The notes beneath the pieces are model-generated. The model ran no database searches. It was not told where the DNA came from and saw nothing but the letters and a program-made list of their open reading frames with translations. This document shows, one piece after another, positions 1 to 12,511 of a stretch of 64,000 bases of DNA. This DNA comes from Spirogloea muscicola (lineage: Eukaryota > Streptophyta > Zygnematophyceae > Spirogloeales > Spirogloeaceae). Both the position numbers and the translations under genes were made by a program. The stretch spans positions 831,323 to 895,322 of the forward strand of contig WELB01000005.1 in assembly GCA_009602725.1 (NCBI GenBank), given 5' to 3'. The stretch's first letter is position 1, and every line of letters starts with the position of its first letter.

Positions 1-158
1 CTTCGACGGCGGCGCCGTGAAAGCGCGATTGGGCCGATGGGGAGCAGGGCGGCGGAGGCGAGGGCGGCGGCGGCGGGCGGCATGGCGACGGCGGGAGCTG
101 CGGCGGGGGCGGGTGCGAGGGACAGGCCGGGAGGGGGCCGGCGCGCGGCGGACCCCAT
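1..158 (-). CDS. possible first exon of a gene leaving the window to the left
   Basis: Read leftward from an ATG at 158-156, the minus strand is open to the window edge. It codes a GC-rich, alanine- and proline-rich stretch (MGSAARRPPPGLSLAPAP and onward) that looks like a targeting peptide. It resembles the other first exons in the window, which are also extremely GC-rich and often start divergent gene pairs; MED13 would be the divergent partner at 1127, with a retroposon fragment between. No domain is visible and I do not recognise the gene. GC-rich DNA is open in several frames by chance, so this is only a suggestion. The plus strand here is also open. Confidence 0.25.
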   Translation of the reverse strand, partial: MGSAARRPPPGLSLAPAPAAAPAVAMPPAAAALASAALLPIGPIALSRRRRR

Positions 159-269
159 GGCGGGCGCCGCCGGCAGCGATGCCGGCGGCGGCCCGGGGTT
201 TAGGAGGGGTGGCGGCGGCGGCGGCGGCGCCCTCGACCTAGCGCGAGGAGCCGTGTCCAAAAGCAACTG

Positions 270-1060
270 ACTGCATCGACTCCGCCAACCCCACCAGATC
301 GGCGTCGTTGCAGGGCACGCGGTCGGCCAGGCGGCCAGGGGCAAGGAGCGAAAATACGCTGATCACCCGGTGGGGGATGAATTCGCGGCCCTGGCGATGG
401 ATGTACACGGGGCTTTCGGCAGCCGCTGGCTGGATCTCATTCAGCGGCTTGCCCGCCAGGCCATTGACTGGCGGCCGGGTCTGCCAGAGGCGATGCCCGG
501 CTTCAACGCCGCCGGTTCGCTCGCACAAGTCTTCCGCATGTGCCTGGCCGTATCGCTTCAACGCTCCCTTCAACGCGCCCACGCCGTCCTTACGCGCGCA
601 GGCCGTGCTATGGCCGCCGCCTCTGGGTCTCGGCGGAGTGTCTCTTTCCCTGCAGCGAGCTACTCAGACCTGATGTTGCTCACTCGTGGGTACTGAGCTT
701 TCCTCTGCATCGTTTCTGTGTTCTGCAGTGTTTTGTAGTTTCTCCGGCTCCTCTTTCTTTGGCTTTGGACATTGTCCATTCTTTTTTGGGCTGGCTTTGC
801 CAGCCCCTCTTCTCTATGGGCGCGCATTCTTCTTATCCTCAATGGGCGAGCCCTTCTTTCACAGCCCTTGCCCCCATTGGGAGAGCCACTTCTTCTCTTT
901 GCCAGCCCCACTTCTCTATGGCCCATTCGAACCTTCGTCAACTCTTCTTCGGGCTGGCTTTTCACAGCCCTTGCCCCCATTGGGAGTGGTGCCACTACTT
1001 CTCTGTAGTGGCACTCCCCAAAAAAAGAAAAAATGTGGGCGAGCACTTTCTCTCGGGCTG
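270..1060 (+). mobile_element. LINE-like retroposon fragment: ORF C-terminus plus 3' hairpin module
   Basis: From about 270 to 696 the plus strand codes the last part of a retroposon ORF: AMDVHGAFGSRWLDLI, then FNAAGSLAQVFRM, ending SYSDLMLLTRGY and a stop. Near-identical endings recur at several places in this window. The stop is followed by about 350 bases of 3' module: GGGCTGGCTTTGCCAGCCC at about 789-807, then two copies of a related unit (GGGCTGG..CACAGCCC, CCCATTGGGAG) at about 860-1000. The 5' part of the element is absent, as is usual for LINE insertions. The family assignment is an inference from the C-terminal architecture, which is seen most fully at 35.6-36.3 kb. It ends about 70 bases before the MED13 start codon and may supply part of that promoter. 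Confidence 0.75.
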
Positions 1061-1126
1061 GCCAGCACGGCGCCATTGCCATTGCCTCTCGCAGTGTGGA
1101 AGCCGCGCCGGCTCCCCGCGCCAGCC

Positions 1127-4100
1127 ATGCTGCTCACCAACGTCTTCCGCCTGGTGCGCCCGGGCGCCTCGGTAATGCCCCGGTGGCGCGAGCAGCACGC
1201 CGCCTCCCACTCATAGCAGCGTGCCGCTGGCTCGCCGCACGCAGGACGGCCTTGGCGACGTCCGATGGTGGCGCTTCGCTGCCCCCGCAGCCGCCGTCGC
1301 CGCCGCCACCAGGGCCGCTGTGGGCGCCGCCGCCGCCGACATTGCCGTGCTGGAGGCGCACCTGCGCCTGCAGGAGCAGGGCCACACCGCGACGTGGGCC
1401 CTCCCGGCGCCAGGTCTACGGCCGCCTCTTTGGCGCCGATTGCCAAGTCCCTCGCCTGTCCTCCACTGTCCAGACGCCTGTGACGGCAACACACGACCTC
1501 TTCTTTGACCGCGGTGACTGTGGGCGCACGCCGCAGGGGGCGCGGCCGTCCTTTGGCTCTTCCTGCACCGCTGCTCGCCCTGCCGCGACACATCCGACCC
1601 TTCGCTCACTCAGCTCTTGGGCCATCTGGCGGGTGTGGTGCAAGCAGCAAGCCGCCCCAGTGCTCCCGCTCAGCGTCTACTGTGCCTTTCCCACCCTCCT
1701 TCTCCAAAGTCCTCTCCCCCTGCAGCTTGTCGCCAGTCCGAGCGAAAGGACTGCCTTTCGGTCTTGCAGTGCACGAGGAGGGAGTGTGGAACCCCGGCGA
1801 TGCAGGCGAGGAGGTCACGGATGCGCTCCTCCGGGCGCTGCAGCACCGCGCCGAGAGGTCTGCAAGCACAAAACAACTGTTGCTCCTTCGCGTCAAAGGC
1901 AAGCTGGCGTCTCTGGCTTTGTGGCACACTTTTACTTGAGCCTTCTGTGAGTCTCTCATCATAAATGCTCCAGGGGGCTTCGCGTGTTCTCCTACCTGCG
2001 TTTTGGCACGTCCTTCATCAAGTGCGCCTCTGCCACAAGGTGTCTTGCATCAGAACTGCGCCCTGCTCTTCTAGAGTGATCAAGCGAGGTCATGTGCAGG
2101 GCCAACTTGGCTGCTTGTTTGCAATGCCCCGTCACACAACTGCTGCCAATACTGCTGCTGACGTGCTCACAAATTGCTGACCGATGGCAGGGCTCCTCTG
2201 CCAGCATGCGACCTCAGCTTTATCGTGAGCAGGGGCAGTGTTTGCGTTAAGGCGGCAATCAGCAGGAGGTCGGCCTGGAGCACTTCCTTGCCTTTCTGGC
2301 AGAAGCAGTCACTGCCACATGTTGGCTTAGTGACGGGCTCGCCTGCATCTTCCTCCTTCTAGCAATAGCTTGTCTTTGAGGCGCTTGCAAGTGCATGCAG
2401 GAGGCTTCGCCAGCTTTCTGCAGCAGACATGCAGGAGGCTACTCGCACGTCGGAAGCAGACAGCCGCCGACAGCAAGGTAGGTATGGAGATCAAACTCAC
2501 AGGCCAAGTGGTAGTGATGAAAATGCGCCGATCATTGCAGCACGTGTGATAATTGACTTGGGCACCATGGATGGTGGGCCAGTCCTGGTCAGCCCCTTTG
2601 GTACACAGGCAGCCCTGCTCGGCACCTGCCAGGCGGATCTTGTTGTGGAGATACAAAGGAGGTGATGCGCAAGCCCGCTAGCTCTTTGGGCCCCAACGAT
2701 CAGTCTACTCAGCCTGGACTTTCAAATTCTGTGAGGTGACGTGCTTGGTTTGCACTGTGGTCCTTGTAACAGGCTGGATAATGGTCAGGCAGACATGCCG
2801 CTCCCCACTTCGCAGGCCAGTCATGTTGAGGTCCTCATGAACCTGCCTCAAGAGGGTAATAGCAGCAGCAGAGACCCCAAATCCATCACCAACACGGATG
2901 GTAACGAGGGGCTCCGCATGGTGGTTAGCAAGGATGCTGTCCTGCTCGGCTCCTGTAGCTTTTGGCCAAGGTGAAACCTCCTCTTGCCTGGTTGCTAACA
3001 GTCCAGGAGCTTTAAGAAATGACTTTTGGAGACATCAAGCTATTGACCTTTTGTTGCGTTGACCTTTTTGAGGCCACAAAGTGCTTGTCACCTTGCAATA
3101 TGCAATCTCCCCCTCCAGGACTTCCCAAAATCGAGCACGCTGACCCTCCTGCCAACAACATTGGTTGCGCACTTGCTGCTCTTCAAAACAGGCTTCCTGA
3201 AAGACCCAGCCCCACAGCTGGTCTTCAGTGTCCTTTGACAGAAGCACCTTCACGTTTCTTGCTCTCGACAAGCTTGGCACGTTTGCTGATTCCTTGGAGA
3301 TCTAATGCTGCACCAGGGAGACGCATGAGGAGGGGCCAGGTGGCAGAAGCAGCACGGAGAGCAGCAGCACCAGTAGTTTGGGTCCAGAGGTGGACAGCGA
3401 CCCTGGCGAAGAAGCTGTGCCAGCAGCAACGGCAAAGACGCCCATCATGGTGGCGGACAAAGAAATGAAAGAGCCAGAGGGGTCGAAGCCCCTCGGCCCC
3501 GCCAAGAGGCCTCGCAGCATCCGCTGCGGCACACAGGCCTCATTGTCTGCCGCAGCAAGCCAGGCATCAGTTATGGCACCGCCGGTAAGTGTACTGCGGA
3601 ATCCAGGCCAGCATGCTCTTACATGTGGCTATTGTTTGCAGCTTAAATATGTGAGTGCTGATTGAGGCGTTCGTGACTGTGCAGCTGAAGGCTGCCCCTT
3701 CACAGCAAGTGAGTAATGGGAAGCCCATCAATGCTGACATGGAGAATTCAGAGCAAGATGACGAGGATGCTCCGCTGGCAAAGCTCCTGCGGATGCCGTC
3801 CCAAGCTCAGCCAACGAAGTTGAGCCCTTTGGAGACGTCCCTCACAACGACGCCCTGGGACTGGGAAGGGGATGCTGACACCAGCGCAGCTACAAATGAC
3901 GCTGACCTGCTTGCAGACTTCGGCGACTTTGGGGACTTCTTTGAGGATGACACGTTGGGCCTAGGGGAGGTGAGCAATCAAGAGCATCATGTACACCTGG
4001 ATCAGCCGGCACCTACGCCTCCTTTGATGCTGCAAGGCTGCATGTGTGATTTTGTGTCAGCAATAGCACCCCCCTTGGCATTGAAGTTAGGGTGTCTCTG

Positions 4101-7100
4101 GTCGCGAAGTCTCGTGTTGACGGGGCGTGGGGATAAACTCTCAAGTGTGCGCAGCCCCCAGCATTGATGAAAGAGGGCGAAGATAGCGGGCATACCACGA
4201 CGCCAGCTGCTAGACGGTGGCCTGCCAGTGCAGCTCTCAGGATCATACTCAGAGACAGCAAGCTGGCGGAGCTGCTAAACAGCAGGCTAGAGGAGAAGCA
4301 GAGGGTGCAGGCAGTCGCTTGGTCGGATCACCTCAACCAACTGCAGCAGAGACTGGAGTCGGCCGCGGCGAGACAGGCAGTGCTCGCAGAGGCGGCAGTC
4401 CTGCAGTCCAGCCTTGCCATGCCGCGGGGAGCGATGCTGCCAATGAGGTCGTCCTCTCTGTCCAGCCAGTCTGCTGCATCATATGCACCATCGCAGTCTG
4501 GCAAGGAGGTCGGAGCTGAGTTGCTCGGACATCCTTACAGCTACTCTGCTGAGCCGCCGCGCACGCCGGCCCTTCCCGAGCCCCAGCTGGCACGACCCAG
4601 CAGCGGTCAAGCGTACAAGCAAGAGGAGGACGAGGGTGGTGCTGAGGAGGCTGACGCCAGTGGCACCCCGCGCCGGCCTCCTCCAGAGGCGGTGTTGCAG
4701 GTTGCACGCAAGGCTCGGACTACTCTTGCCACGGAGGTGGCCATCCTCCAGGTCGAGCTACATTTGCTGCGATGCAAAGGGAAAGAAGCTGCATCCGCAT
4801 TGCCCAAGCTCAGAGCCTCCCTGTTAAGCAGGCCTGTGACAGACTGGGTCGGCAAAGACAGGGCTCTGCATGCCCTGGCGCAGCAGTTCTTAGCTCCGTT
4901 TGATGCGGCCCTGGAATGCGGCCACGGAGACCTACGCAGACAAGACGTAGAGTCAGGCGGATCTCTTCTATGGTTGCCTGCGGAGGTAAGAAGCCCCTGA
5001 TTCTTCTGCGCGCATTTGACATACAGGAGCTCGCTGTACCTGACTCCTAGCACTTGACGAATCGTTACTGCTGTGTGACACTTTCAGGCATCTCCAGCGA
5101 CAGTTTTGTTCGTCCTTCGAGAGGAAGTTGGACCCGCATTGGTTATAGCCTTTGGTCAAGTACAAGGCCCGCTCAGCGCAAGCGAGTGGTGCCTCGGCAA
5201 GTCGATGCAGGCGTCCAGCGTGACCGCAGACACGGCGGAGCCAGCAGCAGCATTTGGGCGTGGGCCAGAGAGTGAGCCCATCACGCCACCGCAGTGGCAC
5301 CACTCGTCACCAGGGCCCCCACACCACACCCCTCTGCACCTTGACACCCCTCCCCCGCTGCCGGAAACACCTGACGAGCCTGGACTCCCACGGCAGCGCT
5401 TGCCCCAGCTTCCTCGCCACGCAAATGCACCCAGCATGGCAGTGCTGCCAGTACCTGCCGTCTTTGTGGGGTGAGATTGTGACGCAGATTCTCCTTAGGC
5501 TGGTTCTTGGCAGACTTGCTACAGTATCTTGTACCTGCCGTCTTTGTGGGGTGGGTTTGTGAAGCACGATTTCCGTTGGCTGGTCCTAGGCAGACTTGCT
5601 GCAGTACCAAAGTGCATGGTGCACTCATGTTCGTGGTCTTGCACGCGCTCTACTGATGCAGGTACCAAGATGACTGGCTGAAGACCTCCCCTGCAGTGCT
5701 GGAGCTGTGGGAGAAGGTCCCTTTGGAGCCATTTGCACCTCCCAAGCCTGTATGTGTTTGTCATTGCTTAATGAGCTCTGCACCATTCATCTTTCAGGAG
5801 CTTGGAGCGATGAGGCTGCTGATATTCTGGATCTGGTCCTCTGGCTCCAGGTCAATTACATTGTCCTCTGCCCACAAGTGGAGTCACTTCAGGAGTGCAC
5901 AAAGAACTTCATCCGGCAGCTCACAACAGGTGTGCTGCTGCCATGCTTACCCATTTTGACAACAACATTCCCCAGTCACAGAAAGTGTGCAAATTTTCAA
6001 CAATCACTACATTACTAAGTGCAACACAGATGACCTGCTATGTCTTACAGTGTACGAGAGCTCCCGCCTCGGATCGCACGTACCTGCGTTCTCATCGCTG
6101 GAGGCCAGTTCGAAGGCACCACCAGGCGTCATATGGGTGTCCTCTGGCTCTTCCTCTGGCAACAGCGTGTGGAGAAATGATCTTCGCCTTGCCCTGCAGG
6201 CTGGCAGATTGGCTGTCAAGTGGCTGACAGATGCAACAACAACTCATACAGACCTTGATGACGATTCTTGCCTGGTATGACATACATATCATCATAACTG
6301 GTTGATGAATTCCATACTTGAAGTTGTTGCACTACAGCTCAACACATGAACCAGCTGACAGAGATTTGATGCACCGTGCAGGTCGCATACATCGTGTGCC
6401 CATCAGATCCTCTTGTGGCGGCTGGCTTTGTTGCCGAATGCACAGAGCTACTTCCACAAGCAACAGTGCACTTGCTTCCGTCTGATGCCCTGATGAAAGG
6501 GGCCCAGGGCTCCAGCCCCGGTTTACCACTGCCGCCTTCGGACCTCCGTGAGCTAGCTCTTGCTGTGTATGTCAAAGCTGTCAGGCTCCATCAGGCTCTA
6601 GCAGAAGAGCCTGAGGAGCACAGTGGGGCCAGAATCCAGTTGCTGACGATTGGTGGCAGTGCAAGCCTGCCAGGACAGGCGCGCAATGAAACCTATGAGC
6701 CCCTCTTCATCCTGGCTGAGCCAGGGAGGTACGAGACGGTTGTTGGCGCGTTGGAGGAGAAGAGAACGAGGGGAGGGGAGGGGTCAGACGGGGGCCACGA
6801 AGTTGAGGAGACCAGGACAGTGTGTCCTTCTGAGGATAGCACGAATGCTGCCGTTGGAGGGTGGCCATTGCTGCACTGCTGCTACGCTTGGGTTGAGAGT
6901 GAGCAAGAGCAGTGCCTGGTCTACGCCTGGACAGATTCCCGAGGCGAGCTGCTGACAATTCGCGTCGTCAGACAGCTTGACTCTGTTTCTTCCTGGACAA
7001 AGTCTGCAATGTCGAGTTTGCTCGCGCACGGCCTCCGTATTCATGAGCTGCTGATGAGAGGTGGCCAAGGTGGTCGTGGGTCGGCACCCTTGGTCATCGC

Positions 7101-8113
7101 CAGGCTTGGCTCCATAACCTCTGGGGAAATGCAAGGTACTTCTGAGCCTCACGATCAGAAGCTTGCAAAGCTGGGCCAGTCATCTCTCAGCACATATCTG
7201 GCTGGGGACGCATATCCGGTGCAGTTTCGAATGCTGCTGTGTGTATGGCCACTGATGTATGGCCTTGGGTTTGTACAGATTGGGAAGCGACAGTTTCAGA
7301 AAAGCTCAGAGGCCTAGTCTGTACCAGCTCTGTGACAGCTCAACCGCAGGCAAATCTAGATGGCTTGGAGGAGGTAGGTGAGGAATATCAAGGTGCTGTG
7401 ACCAGCATCAGCTTATTATCTCTCGAGCCTAGCACGGACCTGCAGCTAGTGCACACCACAGAGTCAACTGCGCCAGGTGAGCGATCTTCAATGAAAATGA
7501 ACAGACTTTTTACTTGCTCAGGAAATCATGTATATCTTCTTTGAGGCATTTGCTGGGATCCGAGTCTGATTATGAAGGTCCTAGGTATGTGCAGCTCGAG
7601 ATTGGTCAGCTTTCTAGAAGTTTAAGCGGCTATTATGTCTTGCGACTCGCAGGCACCAATGACAGCTCCACTCCGCGAGGTCTCCGGGCCAACACAAGCG
7701 CCGCCACAGCATCCATAGCAGTGGTTACATCGCTGACAAACCAGCCCGCATCATACCTTTTCGCACCCAAGGGCTTCACTCCTTTCACGACACAAGTGCA
7801 GGAAGAGGCATACGTGGTATCAGCACTGCCTGCGTGTAAGAAAGCAGAGTGGCCATCGACGTTCCACTTCACGCTCGTTCGCCAGTATGAGAAGAGGGCC
7901 CAGACCTCAGCTGGCATGGCCGGTCATGCAAGTCGAGACTGGCTGCCGCTCATTGCAGCTGAGTTGCATGGGCTGAGCTGGCTAAGCTGGCGCCGGCACA
8001 CAGTGCTGCCAATACATGTCAGTGCCGTATATCGCTTCTGCCACTTGCTGAAGGTCCTTAACAGTAAGAAAGCCTCTCTGCCACTGACATCTGGCATGGA
8101 GGCTTCCTTCTGA
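1127..8113 (+). CDS. MED13: Mediator complex subunit 13 (kinase module)
   Basis: MED13 links the CDK8 kinase module to core Mediator in the nucleus and regulates RNA polymerase II transcription. Exon 1 (1127-1153) codes MLLTNVFRL and joins exon 2 (1245-1413, DGLGDVRWWRF), reproducing the family's N-terminal TN-FR-GL-W-F pattern. Exon 2 continues into an HLRLQEQG segment and exon 3 starts at 1537 (LWLFL). A central exon (about 3683-3970) carries DLLADFGDFGDFFEDD, a MED13 hallmark, followed by PP from the exon near 4153. C-terminal exons are clear: 5089-5484, 5662-5749 (YQDDWLKTSP, LEPFAPPKP), 5851-5929 (VNYIVLCP), 6051-6274 (VYESSRLG, GVIWVS), 6382-7135, 7279-about 7477 and 7653-8113, ending at a TGA. 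Exons between 1.9 and 3.3 kb were not resolved. The start is fixed by the MED13 N-terminus. The downstream neighbour is convergent. Confidence 0.88.
5451..5610 (+). repeat. 80-base tandem duplication across a MED13 exon end and splice donor
   Basis: GTACCTGCCGTCTTTGTGGG occurs at 5451 and again at 5531, and similarity continues through both 80-base units (5451-5530, 5531-5610; shared blocks GGCAGACTTGCT and TGCAGTACC or TACAGTATC). The first unit contains the last codons of the exon (PAVFVG) and its GTGAGA donor. In the second unit the matching position reads GTGGGT, so a second weaker donor lies 80 bases downstream. The sequence right after the second unit does not continue the repeat. Confidence 0.85.
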
Positions 8114-9351
8114 TCTGTATTGGCCGATGTTGTTAGCGGTGCACTGCTTACCCACATTCGTTTATTCAATCAAAAGCTTTGGTCAACCAGAATGTTATGC
8201 ATTTCTTGTTCCTGCTATCTTGTGTCATGGTATTATGCACATTGTCTGCATGCACCTAGCCAGCTGGGAACTATACTTCATGACCATTTTTGGATCTGGC
8301 TAGGCTGGCAGTCGCCCAATACGTCAAGCGCCATGACCTAGAGGGGGAGCTTTGGGAGCTTTATCTGTCCATGTAAAGGAGGCGTCTGCACTGTCACTGG
8401 TCACGGTCGCATTGCTGTAGTCCTCAACTCAGAGACTGATTGTCTCTGATGAGCATGACTAAGCAGAAGAGCAGATGGTTATCTACTCCGAGGCAGCTTG
8501 GTACTCAGCTGTAGTATCTTGTATGCGTGGTATTGTTGAGATGCATCTCTGGAGTTGGAGGCACCTGTCAGCTGGTTATTGAGACGTGTGCCGGATCATT
8601 CCATGACCAACAGCTTTGCAGAAGGGGCTGCAATACATTGCATGCCTTGTTTGGCACATTGAAATGTCAAGAGAGTTCTTTGATGAGCTTGTGTTGCCAA
8701 GCTTTAAGATTGGCAAGCCACTAGGCCAGCTCGTCATACTGTGAAACAGTCTTGGCTAAAGACACCAAATGAAACTAGTGATCGCTGCCTGTGTCCTTGG
8801 CAGAAGATCCCAATGAATGTTTGTGCTGCCCTTAAGGCTCCTATACAAACTTCCCGGCTTGGAAGCTTCGGCGCATCTATGCACTACACTCCTTAACCCT
8901 CAATCCCAAGTAAAGCAGATTCTCCACCCAGACCTGCATCATCAGTCAACCTCTATTCTAAACCGGCAACACATGCGCTAGACCTTCCATTCTCTCTTCC
9001 CTGCTACTTCTGCTGCCTTTTGAAGACCAATGAGCTACTGTTACAGACCTAAATGGTGAGGGTGATGGCTTGTTCGCTGCCGCCTTGAGGCACAGAGAAG
9101 AATCTCTGTACTATCTTACCTTTGACTTGAATGTTGGCCCGATAATCTCCAAAAAAGCCCCTAAATTTTACAGTGCCAGCCGAGTCTGTAGTCGTCCAGA
9201 CATGCGAGCTCCACTCCTTACGTAACCTTACATATCTGGCACACAGGAGGTGTGGAACACAGAGTGGCCGTCAGATTTAGGGAGCGATCACAAGAAGATG
9301 TACTGGAAAGGAAATGAGTAATGGGTCCAGAATGTCACTGTGTAAGGTTGC
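8114..9351. other. intergenic, MED13 to xylanase (convergent)
   Basis: Holds the two 3' ends and their untranslated regions. I see no long coding exon, no RNA gene and no copy of the retroposon hairpin. Composition drops to near even AT and GC compared with the flanking exons. Confidence 0.6.
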
Positions 9352-12300
9352 TCACTTTTGGCCCACAGGGCGGTCGTTGAAGTTGAGGTCGGTCAGGCAT
9401 TTGTAGCACGCTGTGGTGCACTTGCTCTGGTCAAAGTAGGAGTAGACTGAGCACGGTACTCGAGCCACCTCCCATAACACAATACCCGCGACGGAGGGGT
9501 GCGAGAAAGCTTCCCGCATCACTGTCTCAAAGTAGGCGGCCTGCGTTTGTGGGTCTTCTTCATCAACATCCACCTCTGTAAACCAGATTGGAAGATTCAA
9601 AGTTGCCAGTGCATCAAGGTCATGCTTGATGCGTACCTGCAGCAGATGTGTCGACCACCTTATTCAGCAGTCAGCTGTGACATTTTCATCGCTTCATAGA
9701 CTTACTGATTGCTGCTGCTGCTGATCGCTCTTGACTTCCACATAAGCACAGATCATGCATTCAACCTAGGAGGTCAGCTTTAGGTGATACTGCTAACAAC
9801 CTCCTGCGGCTGTTTGAAGTGCGCCTCCACCCCGATGCCGTTCACCTGGGCCCCTTGAGCCTGCAAGCTACGAATCTCCTGCTCACAAGAGCCACAGTAT
9901 TTGCTATCAAATTGCTACCCTGCTGTCAATATTGAGGTCACGTAATGTGATCGATGGGTGACTAAGATCTTAGCACAATGAAGCAGCCGTTCTTGGAGAT
10001 TGCTTACATCAATGTATAGCTCTGGCATCGCTCCTGGATCTCCACATTGCTCCACAACGTTGTAGTCATTCACAAATAGCTGCACACTGGAATCAAGTTG
10101 ACGGGTCGTCCTGAACATCCAGGAGGCTATGCCGTTGCCCAGCCGCTGTGAGTAGAAATTGCCATGCAGCATCTCGTTGTTGACATCCCAGTGCTGAAAT
10201 CGTCCCTTGTAATGTGAAACAACGCTCGTGAGGCGCCTCTGTACTGCCTCCATCAGCTGCGACGTTCCAAGGTTCTGCAGGTACACTTCTGGAAATTCAG
10301 GGACCAACTAAGACATAGCCTTGACACCATGCAGCAGAGCAGGCCACATGCTCATAAGCCCATGGAAGAGGACAAGAGGACTGCACTGATTGCATCAAGA
10401 GGGAGTGACCCAGTGCAGACCCCAACTCGTGGACAAGCCGTATGCAAGTCAGAGCTGGAAAGTGATGACTGCCTCAACAGAATACTGGGGCAGCGAGCCT
10501 TGCTTTGTATGTCACACCTGTACCCAATTCTGCACGTATTGTTGGACTTGCCAGAAAATGTTGTGTCCCCTTATCTTTATACTTTGGGAGTCGCAATATG
10601 CCGTCATGGCATCAGCATCGGCATACGAAACCTGCCCTTGTACTTGCTCAGTGTAGTACCACTTGGCTTCATTCTCAAACACTGCCCAGTTGAAGCGCGC
10701 CTCATACCACTGCTTAGCCAAGGGTTGCAGCCTTAGTCACTTGATGATCAAGCAATTCACGCCAAGTGCTGTGTTGCCCACAATGAACCTCAGGTCCAAC
10801 ATTCATCAGTGTTTACGGACAGTCAACGAAAGCGAGCTCTAAGTACAGGAGCAAGTTGCTCACTTTCTGGAACTGGTGACTGTGAAGAATGGCTGCTGGC
10901 ATCGCTGCCCCAAATGGAAAGAGCGACTTGATCTGATCAATGATAACAGTGGCCCTGACTGGTCGCCCCATCTTGTTTCTCACAGTGACAGCGATAGGCC
11001 TCTGACGGTACTGGCATTGCAAGTTCCGAAGGAAGTCAAAGTCAATAGGAGCAATTTGTGGAGGTCTGCATCGTGGAGCAACAGTCAGCCATGTATAGCT
11101 AGTTAACTCAAAGCAGTGAAGACCCCACCCCATTAAGACCGATTTACCAGAGTCAGCTAGACGGGTTGCAGAAAAATGTCGAGGGTTGACTTACAGCTGC
11201 TATGTTCTGCCTCTGCTGTATGCGCCTTGAGTACGGGTCAAGGGCATGCAAGGTAAAGCTGTCCACCCAGATGTCGGTTCCGGCAGGCGGCCCTTCAAAG
11301 TAAATCGTGCCGCTCCCGCTGAAGGGGAGCGTGAACCCTCCCAAGAGCTTCGTCCAGCATCCAGCCTTGGCAATAGCAGTCCCGAGGCACAGGTAGCCTC
11401 CATTGCCAGTCGCTAGCGTGGCCTTCAAGTAGGCATTGGGCCCGCCTCCAAGCCTCACCCAGGCCACTACCTCGTACGGCTGTCCACTCACGACTCCGTT
11501 GATGTTCTGATGCAAGGGGAGCGCATAGGAAGAACAAACGCTTGAGTTGCCTGCTGGCTGTATGTGCATATTATGAGCACTAAGCTGGGTGCTGTAGCTG
11601 CCTTTCCAGGCGTGCAGGATGCAAGACAGCAGAGCTATAGGATCCAGGCAACCAGATTGGCATCAGGGGCATGTTGTCTCCGCAGAGCGGCATGTTGTTT
11701 CTGCATCTTTCTCTGCATTGGCCATAACCTGGGCAGGGCCACCGCTGGTCTGCCCGCGGGACGCAACGAGGAACTTGTTACCCGACTCAGACCCCACACG
11801 CAACTTGCACTGGTTGAAGCAGGACCAGCCGCTCGTCCCAGCTTGCGCATCTGGGTTCTGGATGACATTCCCCTGGTAGACGGGTGGGTCGGGATTGCTC
11901 TGGCACTGCCAACAACCACCACAGGCCAGCGCTTCAGCTCGATTTCGTCACAACTGCTACCAATTGTTCTGCAAGGCCATAGCAGCAACCACTCGACGTG
12001 ACTGCGCGACGTCGTTGGTTCGCAAGAGAATTCTTCATCGCCGCTGCAGCTCGAAGTTCAGCTCCGGCTACAGGGGACCAGTTGTGTTGCTTGCACGGAT
12101 CGGCCCAGATCGTCCAAGGAGTCGACAGAGCCCACGGCTGCGGGGCTCGATGGCAAGGTACTGGAGGATTGTAGCAACGACGTACGAATGCGATGGCATT
12201 GAGGCCGCCGGGTGCGAAGCGGAGGCTCCTGCGGTCCACATGGACGTCCTCGGTGCCATTGTGCCAGTCAGGGTCCCACTCGTCGCTCAGCGGCAGGAAG

Positions 12301-12511
12301 GACGCCGTGTGATTCAACCGGTCGTAGCGCTCCTGCCAGCCGGCCCTCTCGTGCGAGCTGGCCGCCGCCCACTCGTGCGCTGCTCGCCAACAACACACAG
12401 AACGGATGCAAAGCTCAGGGGCTGGCAGCGCCGGTGTTGCTGTGCGCAATGTGGGCGCAATGTGGGCTGTTGGTGCCGCCAAGCGAGCGGTGGCATTGCA
12501 GCCAGTATCAT
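9352..12511 (-). CDS. plant-type GH10 endo-1,4-beta-xylanase, secreted or wall-associated
   Basis: GH10 enzymes cleave beta-1,4-xylan by a retaining mechanism. Exons on the minus strand, all in consistent phase: 11729-11905 (NPDPPVYQGN, GNKFLVA; the N-terminal segment typical of plant GH10), 11195-11557 (carbohydrate-binding-like jelly-roll domain, IYFEGPPAGTDIWVDSF), 10864-11010 (LFPFGAAM), 10518-10709 (NWAVFENEAKWY, RGHNIFW), 10008-10274 (HWDVNNEML with the acid/base Glu; LFVNDYNV), 9801-9878 (GIGVEAHF) and 9352-9636 (PIWFTEVDV with the nucleophile Glu; GIVLWE; stop). Both catalytic glutamates are present. A further exon ending at 12186 (donor GTACGT) codes an unusual N-terminal stretch, DEWDPDWHNGTEDVHV, in compatible phase. 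The 5' end is uncertain: an ATG at 12511 opens a signal-like peptide but the joining intron was not resolved, and the start could lie toward the gap. Confidence 0.87.
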
